Shown here: piece after piece, positions 54,401 to 62,115 of the stretch
How positions within the stretch are numbered: position 1 is the stretch's first letter
Layout of the letters: every line of letters begins with the position of its first letter
From: Mortierella sp. BCC40632
Taxonomy: Eukaryota; Mortierellomycota; Mortierellomycetes; Mortierellales; Mortierellaceae
Reading direction: 5' to 3'
Length of the DNA stretch: 64,000 nucleotides
NCBI GenBank assembly: GCA_011634665.1
Contig: WAEK01000022.1
Span: 538,501 to 602,500, forward strand
The notes under the pieces: generated by a model
Databases searched by the model: none
Seen by the model: only the letters and a program-made list of their open reading frames with translations
Told to the model about the DNA's origin: nothing
Position numbers and translations under genes: made by a program

Positions 54401-56359
54401 TGAGCCCCCACCACCTGGCTCCAGACTTTGTGTTGTGGCTACAAACGTAGCGGAAACATCCATTACCATCCCGAACATCAAATATGTTGTTGACAGCGGA
54501 AAGTCAAAGGAGCGCCATTACGATAAGGAGACAGGAATCCAGACCTTCCAGGTCGATTGGACGTCCAAAGCCAGTGCAACTCAGCGTGCGGGTCGTGCGG
54601 GTCGTACTGGTCATGGTCACTGCTATAGACTGTATAGTTCGGCCGTGTATGAGCATGAATTCCCCAAAGCATCGGAGGCCGAGATCCAGAAGATGCCAAT
54701 TGACGGCATTGTATTGCAGATGAAGAGCATGTACATTGACAATGTGGTCAACTTCCCTTTCCCAACGCCACCCGACCGAGATGATCTCAAGAAATCAGAA
54801 CAGCGTCTGACCTACCTAAATGCTCTTGAAAACTCCAACAAGAAGAGTATCACAGAGCTTGGCAAAACCATGTCAATTTTCCCGCTTGTACCTCGTCTTG
54901 CCAAGATGTAAGTGGTTTTTTTTTTTTTTTTTTGTCTATATTGGATAAGTTAAGCTACAAGTAACGTGTGTGAGAGAAGTCTGCTTGTCTCTAAATTCTA
55001 ACGACACCTCTATTCCGTCTCTAGGCTAACACTGGCTCATCAGGAGAACTGCTTCCCATATATCATTGCAATTGTGGCCGCCTTGTCCGTTGGAGAGATT
55101 TTCATTAAGGAATTTCAGCTGGACATTGCACGACCAGGGGATTCCGATGACGAGAGTGATGAGGAGAAAGAGACCATCAGTCGACAACAGCTTGATGATT
55201 TGGATGACATGGAGCTTCAACACATTCGCAACGAGAAGGTTTTCCAGAAGGAACAACGTCGCCGGACACGTCAAAAGTTTTATAAAACTCAAGCAGTCCA
55301 TGAGGCACTTGATCCTTTGAACGACCTCGCAAAGATCCTTAATGTCGTGGGAGCCTATGCTCGTGAGCCAAACAAGGAACGATTCTGTGCTGAGAACTTT
55401 GTGAGATACAAGGCAATGCAGGAAGTCCACCAGCTCCGTGGTCAATTGACGAGACTGGTTCAGGACAATTTCGGGAACAATGCCAGCGCTGAGGCGCGTG
55501 CCTCAGTTGCTTCTTTAGTCTTTGACCCATATATGCCCAAGCCAACCGCTCGCCAGTTGACGGCAATCCGTCAGATCATCGCATGTTCATTCCTGGACCA
55601 GATTGCGGTCCGAAAGGATCTGATTGGAACTGTTGAGCGCGAATACTCCAAGGCCAAGACCGTGCCGTATGTGACAATGTGGTCCAAGGAGAGTGTGTAC
55701 ATTCACCCAAGCTCGGGACTCTTTGGTTTCAGTGTTGAGAACGCACCTGCGATGATTGTATACCAAGACCTGCAGCGGACTGTTAAGGCAGTTGAGATTG
55801 AATCCAAACCCTCAAAGATCTACCTCAAGGGTCTCACTGCCGTGAATCCAAAGTGGATGGCAAATCTTGCCAACGGAACTGGACTTGTCCGTGCTTCCAA
55901 GGACCGTATCATGTTTTTTTTTTTTTTTTTTTTTTGGAAGGGAGGGGCAATACCCATCCTTGCTCTTTAGTCATATCGAGGCGACTGTTGACTAACCAAT
56001 AATTTGATCCGACCGCATCGCTTTTTTTTTTTTTTGTTGATAGTAAAATTGATGACAAGACTCAGAAATCGATGACAGAGATCACATATGGTCCAACTTA
56101 CTGGCCATTGCCCGCCGTTGAAGTTTGGCAGAGACGTGAGGGTGCTCGTCTAGTCCCAATGTCCAAGGCCGAGATCACAGCAAAGAAAGTGCAGATTAGC
56201 CGGAAGGCAAATCGGAAAAAAAAAAAAAAAAAAAAAATAGAGAAGAGATGGAGAGTAACAGCAATCCTATCCAGAAATACAAAAAAAAACAACAACAAAA
56301 AGCATACTTTTTATTTATTTTATTTTTACGCATTCAACCATTCTTCATGTCATTTGTAA
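51402..56359 (+). CDS. DHX37/Ecm16 (Dhr1) DEAH-box RNA helicase
   Basis: Nucleolar helicase that releases U3 snoRNA from pre-40S particles. Exons: 51402-51526, 51662-51731, 51869-51922, 52030-52485, 52615-53016, 53106-54907, 55025-55912 and 56044 onward, all in phase, about 1370 residues as read. It starts MGRNRPRYNERAR, the family's basic opening. Acidic, Lys-rich linkers follow. Helicase motifs are GETGSGKTT, QPRRVAA, DEAH, SAT, LTGQAE, VATNVAETS and QRAGRAGR. An acidic insert between the RecA lobes is family-typical. Then come the winged-helix/ratchet region, the OB fold (VYIHPSSGLFG) and the C-terminal GPTYWPLPAVEV. The true stop is uncertain. A 22-A run at about 56216-56237 precedes TAG; one A fewer would end the protein there, otherwise frame stays open to 56359. 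Confidence 0.95.
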
Positions 56360-56422
56360 CAATAAAGACTCTGACCAAGGGTATCATACGAGGAAATGCA
56401 ATAAAGAGAGTGATATTGAAAG

Positions 56423-56461
<39 letters not shown>

Positions 56462-56492
56462 AAGAAAAGGAGCTTGTGTTTGGTGGCACTTT

Positions 56493-57152
56493 TTATGAAG
56501 ATTTTGTAGAAGGTAGAGATTCGAAAAGAACTTGGCCGATCAGGTATTCACCATCGTGGGAAACGGAAGCATGCGAATTTCCGATGTTGAAGCGATCTTT
56601 ATCAGGAATGAGGAGCGTAGGTTTGCCTGATATTTTTTTTTTTTAAAAAAAAAAAAAAAAATAAATAACAAGACTCGGTTAGTCAGCCATGCGCTTTAGG
56701 TGTTCAATTTTGGACTGATCTATTGCAATTTCAATTATGAGGCAAAGAAACCGAAAGGTAAAGTAGGTGTGGTTACCATTGACCTTGGACACAGTAACAT
56801 CCTGCCAGGTCAGTTTGTGGTGTGGATAGAGTGCTTTATAGCAGGCCTCTTTTAATGCCCATCTAGAGCGATTACAAGACAGGCGAAAATGGTTAAAAGA
56901 AGAGACTTGATCACCCAAAGAGCTTGGATTGATGTCTATCGAGCCTTGAATGCGAGGTGAATTGTACCTGGAGCCAAGATATCTGATAGGGGCATCTGCG
57001 TCTACATGACCTCCTGCTGCCTCCCGAATGATACGGAATTCTTCCTGTTCGATGTTCGTCAAGATCCTGGTCACAAAACGTTCTGGACGCAGTTGGACTA
57101 GCCGACGCAGCCTTGGTAGGTGCAATATATCGACGCCTATTCCGAGGATCAT
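56493..57152 (-). CDS. AcpS-type 4'-phosphopantetheinyl transferase (mitochondrial holo-ACP synthase)
   Basis: Transfers phosphopantetheine from CoA to the serine of acyl carrier protein, probably the mitochondrial ACP, as yeast Ppt2 does. Exons 57152-56968, 56862-56777 and 56626-56493 join in phase to 134 residues, the usual AcpS size. It has MILGIGVDILHLPRL with the Mg-binding Asp, then the second motif RWALKEACYKAL with its Glu and Lys. The C-terminal SHASVSHDGEYLIGQVLFE is encoded by the last exon. An upstream in-frame Met at 57185 would add 11 residues; 57152 is preferred because family members begin at this motif. The gene is convergent with the DHX37 gene, the two stop codons being about 130 bp apart. 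Confidence 0.93.
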
Positions 57153-57199
57153 CTCAACCAGACGTTTATTCCTCTTGTGAGTCAAAGGTCTTTGTTACA

Positions 57200-57960
57200 G
57201 AAAGAGAGAAAGAGACTCGATCCTCTTTTTTTTTTTCTCTCTCTTTCTCTCTTAGACGCTAGCGCAGAGCCCTTAAGAAACATCGCCCCGGTTCAGAATG
57301 TTCATCGGTTCAGTCTTTCCTTTCATCTTTTCTCTGCGTCAATACCATCGTTCATTTCCTCTAAAGTTTGAATGCCACGAGTAAAGATGCTGACATGACA
57401 TCTTCGAGGAATAGGGCGAAACCTTAAACTACTCTCGCAGGGTAGGGGAGCGTCATTTCTATCCCCGAGTCAAGTTACAATAGAAACAGTGTAATGCTGC
57501 TCTCGCAGAACCGGACAAGCAACGGACCCGTTGAAGACGACACTGATGACGAAGATTGACGGGAAGTCAGGAGAACACTCGAATGTAACTTGTATTGGAC
57601 TGAACTTCTTTCGAGTGTGCGATGGACTGATGCTTCTGAGAGATGGACAAAGCTTCGCGATGGAACTACTCAACAAAGCTTGCGCCAGAGAAAGATGGCT
57701 CTGAAAAGGGTCGTAATGAGCTCTCCTCCCCTCTCTGCCTTTAGTTTCATTGTGCAGACACCGCCAGCTCCTCGAAAGAAGAGAATTAAACAGGTAGCAA
57801 AACCCCAGGTAAGAGAAAGATATATTCTATGACGGTAGTATGACTCTACTGAAATTTCTAGTTCAACAGCAAGGATGGTGTTAGAAACTCAAAATGCTTT
57901 TACTAATGGATACGAGAAGGGGATGGTAACTGCAGACACCGACGATTAACCAAAGATAGT
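57200..57960 (+). other. Possible decayed coding sequence, family not recognised
   Basis: A T/CT-rich stretch (57225-57256) is followed by sequence that reads as protein-like fragments in shifting frames on the plus strand, for example DGQSFAMELLNKACARERW near 57640-57690 and SSPPLSAFSFIVQTPPAP near 57720-57770. Stops interrupt every frame. It precedes the transposase relic and may belong to the same element or another decayed gene. Confidence 0.35.
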
Positions 57961-58029
57961 CGAGTCTATCCTAGTAAGTACTTGTTGTAGTTAGTAGAAA
58001 GTTTATGGGTGGTTTGCTGGCTCAGCTAA

Positions 58030-58810
58030 CTTACTTTGTTTTACGCCCACGATGAGAGTATCTTTTACTCGGATGAAGGATTTTCTATGCTTTGGCATCC
58101 AAATGGTCAACTTCCATCGCACAAGAAAGGCCGTAGTAGGTCCATCATGACCAGTGACTTTCTTTCTGAATTCGAGGGACTTTTACCCAGGGAAAACCCA
58201 CAATGGCTATCTGGACCGCCAAAGACATGGCTCGGCAATTCAAAAAAAAAAAAAAATAATAATAATAATAACGATCGCTATCTACAAGAGGAACCACCAA
58301 ATGTGGTTGGATATTGGGCGTTCAATAGTTCATCACACTACAACTGTGTTACCAAAGATGCACTGGTGGTAGGATGAACCTCCTCGCCGGATGGAAAGCA
58401 AGCACCCATGCGAGAAACATGGTGTATTAAGTTCACTACATTACAGTCAACTCTGTATAACTGCAAGCACTGTTTGGTGTAAAGATGCGTTTCACTTATA
58501 CAGAGTTGACTGTATTATCTTTCCAGATAATTATGCGAACGAGGCATTAAGAGGGCAGCCTAGGGGAATGAAGGAAGTTCTCTAGGACTGAGGTATCTGG
58601 ATTAAGATGTATTGGGGAGCAAGCAAGCTTTTCACCCGGAATCACAGTGGCTATTCCTTGAAAGGTTTCAAAACAATTATCCCTAAGGCCTTGGACTCTG
58701 TGCTCATGAAGCTATTCGCAGGTATGCTTGGATGATATGTCGATACAAGCCATTCTGTGGAATATCAGATAATCAAATGTTGGAGCCATAAAGCTAAAGA
58801 GGGTGGCAAG
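58030..58810 (+). pseudogene. DDE-superfamily transposase relic
   Basis: The plus strand encodes the C-terminal half of a DDE endonuclease of a type common in Mucoromycota and Glomeromycota genomes. HDESIFYSDEGF carries the first catalytic Asp, followed by LWHPNGQLPSHKKGRSRSIM and TSDFLSEFEGLL. The second-Asp segment, normally F-D-N-S-x-N-H, reads FNSSSH, so that Asp is lost. After a frameshift come GRMNLLAGWK, FPDNYANEALRGQPRGMKEVL and HEAIRRYAWM, each in a new frame or broken by stops. The reading frame is further split by a 69-bp MITE at 58444-58512. The N-terminal half is not recognisable. Clearly non-functional. Family assignment rests on remembered conserved motifs. Confidence 0.75.
58442..58514. 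mobile_element. 69-bp MITE with perfect 17-bp inverted repeats and TA duplication
   Basis: Terminal repeats cagtcaactctgtataa at 58444-58460 and its exact reverse complement at 58496-58512 enclose a 35-bp core. TA dinucleotides flank both ends (58442-58443 and 58513-58514), the expected target duplication of Tc1/mariner/pogo-like elements, whose ends often begin CAGT. It sits inside the transposase relic and separates its G-W-K/N-M-V-Y part from I-F-P-D-N-Y. Removing it rejoins the two conserved segments, which supports insertion after that gene was formed. Confidence 0.88.
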
Positions 58811-58814
58811 TAGT

Positions 58815-59135
58815 CTAGCTTCCACAACTTTGTCATGGCGAAATGACTGGTTGCGATAGGGCCAAAGAAGCCAGCCATAATAAATGGGTGGGCGTTTTCG
58901 ACATTCGTTCTTCCTTCTCGTCATTCATGCACACGCTCATCAACGCGCACGCTCGCACGCTCGTTCGCTCACTACACACTCACACACGCAGACATACACA
59001 CACACACACATGCCATGCACACATCCTCTCTCTCTCTCTCTCTCTCCAAAAATCTAACGTTTCCTTCTTCCCTAGACATCACGTAAGAGTGCGGCTGCCA
59101 TTATTCATGATTCCTTCCTACCCATTTAGCTCTCT
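58815..59135. other. Low-complexity spacer with CA and CT repeats
   Basis: Contains CGCTCGCACGCTCGTTCGCTC-like and (CA)n sequence (about 58972-59012) and (CT)n (59028-59045). No gene was recognised; open frames here reflect the repeats. Confidence 0.5.
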
Positions 59136-59860
59136 TTGCCTCTCAACAACACTGATTCTAGGATGGAGGTATCTCGTGCTTTTGAGATTATCAGGGATTG
59201 CAAGGCTATCAATCTTGTTGAAGCCCAAAGGGAAGGTCCATATGAGATTGATAGCTCTGCCGTTTCGTATGTGAAATTCAAGATAACGGAAGGACGGCTG
59301 TTGCTCAAGGAATTCAAAAAGATGACCAAGGAAATTGTCGCCATTGGAACATCGGGTCCTCTCCTTTCTCTTACCTAATGGGACCAAGAATCATGCTCAT
59401 TTCCATTTCCGTCAACAGGTCTGTACTGTTCGGCCTCCGGAGCATTGTCACCTTCTGTGTATCACGAGCTGAACTAAGCTCGCGATGTCGCTTGGCCCCT
59501 CGTCACCAATGTCCTCGACAAAATGTATGACAAATTCTACAAAAAAAAAAGAAAAAAAAAAAGAATCAGACGACTTTATCTATTATGACGGACAACCAAC
59601 AACACAAAACGACTTTGCCCAAAAGAGACGATGACTGGCGACAAAAAAAAGACAATACCTTACTTCAAATCATGTCAAAGCCGCCGAAGAACGACTGACG
59701 CAAATGGAGGCAAAGTCGTCTTTATCCAACAGATAGGTATCCCGATTTATCGCACATTTCACTTGCTTTTGACCTCAGTTTGCACTGCTTATCTCAGGAT
59801 TAACAGCCCCCTTCGTAGTAACCCCATGCTATGTACCGTCGGTAATCCACGTAAATAGGA
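59136..59860 (+). pseudogene. Unrecognised coding remnant
   Basis: An 80-codon frame (59136-59378) reads MEVSRAFEIIRDCKAINL, later REGPYEIDSSAVSYVKFKI and EIVAIGTSGPLLSL. It has balanced composition and amphipathic helices, unlike the repeat-driven frames nearby. Beyond its stop, protein-like fragments continue in other frames (for example HVKAAEERLTQMEAKSSLSN near 59670-59740). I do not recognise the family. It could be an exon of a decayed gene or part of the neighbouring mobile elements. No function is proposed. Confidence 0.4.
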
Positions 59861-59879
59861 AAAGAAAAAACAAAAACAG

Positions 59880-61560
59880 GTGAAATGGACTATAAATCGT
59901 TTCTCAGCAAGATCCTGTTCCACTGCTGGATAAAAACCCGCTGTGTGGATCCCCGAGCAACAAGTGTTATCGCCAAGGAGCTCCAAGAGACCTACAGTTG
60001 GAAAGCACATTAAGCAGATCGATAAATCTGAATCGGGGCAACAACGACAAAAGTGTATCCTGACCGGCGGCCATTCGACTAATAGGCATGGCTTGCAGGT
60101 CATGGCATTCAACCAAGTCCATCCCCACGATAGAGGCCCAGTCAAAGCTGGAATGCCAGCATAAGGACCACAGATCAGCAGTTCGTTCCCCTGCTGGCGC
60201 TGAAGATCAGATCCTGAGCGGAGAGTTGATCATATCGACATTAGCATCAATCCTGGTACCAACACCCGACTTATTCTTCTCTTGGTCAACCGCGCCAACA
60301 GTGCAGGAGTGGTCATATGTTTCTCAAATAGTTAGCAGCCATGAGGTCGATAGTTTCTTCCGAAATTCAAACGGTCAGGAAGGAATATGGAGCTTTGGAG
60401 TAGACCCCGGGATTATCATCATAGCTACTGCAACCCTTACTCACTGGCTATTCAAAAGAGTGACATCAACTTGAGCATCCCCCTCAGCCCATGGGATGAA
60501 ATCGACCAGAGATACCGCAAACAACAGAGTCGTTTAAAGATCAATACAGGGATAACGGTAATCAAAGCTCAGAAGCCAAGTTGGTTGGTACTATAGTAGG
60601 CCAAGATACACAAGCGACATTTATCAATGCAGTGGGAAAGGCAATATGTGATTACGAGGCCATTGTCAAGATCTCGCAAATGTAAACGAGGCGTCGATTC
60701 TCCGATCCCTTTATGGCAGCACAAGGTTCAAGCAAGACAAGTATAACTATCGAGAGGTCTTGCGGCATGACCTTGATAAAGCCACAGCTGCGATCTTACA
60801 GATGCGGAAGCATGTCCCTGATCGGCAACCATCGGAAGAGGATCTCGAGAAAGTGCTCTTCCAGCTTGATGAGGATTTTGAAAGCTCCATGTCAGCTGTC
60901 AAAGGACTGCCGAATGTAAAAGATTACGATTGAGCGCCATACCTGCGACTCATGGACGAGGTGAAAGAGCAATCGAAGATTGATCGTGAAACATTCCTGA
61001 AATCCAAGTCGTTTAAAAGGCGTCGGAAGAAGATTGTCAGATATCTCTATCAATGAGGATTTCTGAATTTGAACACTCTGTTGGTTGACGAGCGTAATGC
61101 CTTTCTACAGTCACCACTTTTGATCGGGCTAGGCGGTGGTGATTTCCGTGGTTGGAAGGATCAGAGCCAAGGGGGCCACAAGTTTACCAGGAATTTAATC
61201 CGACAGGTAAGTATTGCAGATTTCCTAAGAGAATCGCGTGGAAATGATTAGCTCTAATATCTTGGCATCTCCTAGCGCTTCAAGACTCGGGATCTCGCCA
61301 AGGACTTGGCAAGGAACAAGAAGATACCATCTATCATAGAGTAGGTCAAGGTACCAGAGTCCCGAATGTCAATTCTTTGTTGTTCGTACCATTATCGGAT
61401 GAGAACCCCGAGGTCGGTCCGTGATCACAACACAGCAACGAATATGTCCAATACCGTGTGTTGCAGTTTATCCACGATGGACAGTGGCCCGCTCCTCTCA
61501 ATTTTGAGGGAGTCAAGCGTGTCCAACACCAACAGCAGTGGTGATGCTTCAAATCTATGA
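59880..61560 (+). pseudogene. Decayed Fanzor (eukaryotic TnpB-like RNA-guided nuclease)
   Basis: The order of motifs matches Fanzor proteins. ILTGGHSTNRHGLQVMAFNQ lies near 60055-60115. RuvC-I SFGVDPGIIIIATATLT has GVDPG at 60397-60411. Next is SIPLSPWDEIDQRYRKQQ near 60477-60530, then a helical region with FKQDKYNYREVLRHDLDK near 60725. PLLIGLGGGDFRGW near 61120 fits the strand before RuvC-II. RuvC-III VRDHNTATNMSN is at 61417-61452. An intron with intact GTAAGT and CTAG borders (61207-61275) joins the frame in phase. Damage: frameshifts between 60440 and 60700, in-frame TGA at 60931 and 61054, TAG at 61342, and no intact Cys-x-x-Cys pairs before RuvC-III. Family assignment is from motif order, not a database search. 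The element ends and any guide RNA were not located. Confidence 0.72.
61207..61275 (+). other. Intact-looking intron inside the Fanzor relic
   Basis: GTAAGT donor after ...NLIRQ and TCCTAG acceptor before RFKTRDL. The 69-nt intron is phase 0, and removing it continues the same frame for over 60 codons up to the TAG at 61342. It indicates that the gene was spliced and expressed in the past, and that decay is moderate. Confidence 0.6.
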
Positions 61561-61811
61561 CTTGAAGCCCCCCCTCCCTTTTTTTTTTTTACGGTGCAGT
61601 TCATCTCTGATAAGTTTTTGTATCATCAGCCTATGATCCCCACCCTATTATCCCCACCCCATACATCCCACTCTCCACTCATCAAAATAGAACCTCGTCT
61701 GTCGCAGTTTTTCAGACCAAACAGAGCACATCGATGAATACCTATATATTTTCATCTAGTCGTCTTTCTTGACAAGTGTTTGTCGAGAGAGTCAAAGTCT
61801 GCTGATCTGCG

Positions 61812-61843
<32 letters not shown>

Positions 61844-61984
61844 CGTGTCGACTTGCTTCAGATCACGTGCACTGTAGGTTTCGCAGGATTTTTTTTTTTT
61901 TTTGGTGGTCGCGGAGCTCGAGTTCAATGCAAAGTGATCTTTTCTATCACCTTCGCGAAATCCTTTGATCCCCCACTGAGCATC
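61561..61984. promoter_or_regulatory. Region between the Fanzor relic and the TTLL12-like gene
   Basis: Contains T tracts at about 61579-61590, 61814-61843 and 61890-61904. It must include the promoter and leader of the TTLL12-like gene. No defined element was seen apart from the 14-bp repeats. Confidence 0.4.
61631..61658. repeat. Two 14-bp direct repeats downstream of the Fanzor relic
   Basis: ctatgatccccacc is followed immediately by ctattatccccacc, differing at one base, then ccatac. They lie about 70 bp after the last frame of the Fanzor relic and could be part of an element end or chance. Confidence 0.6.
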
Positions 61985-62083
61985 ATGGAATTCAAGCAGT
62001 TCTTGCAGATTCATCAGTACCAGCTGGCCAACATTCCCGAGAATCTTTGGGAGGTATATATTCATATGATATTTTTTTTTTTT

Positions 62084-62115
<32 letters not shown>

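Noticed and set aside
58843..59274. A 143-codon frame between the transposase relic and the unrecognised remnant
   Set aside because: Half of it is CA/CT repeat translation and the rest is the shadow of the better frame at 59136-59378.
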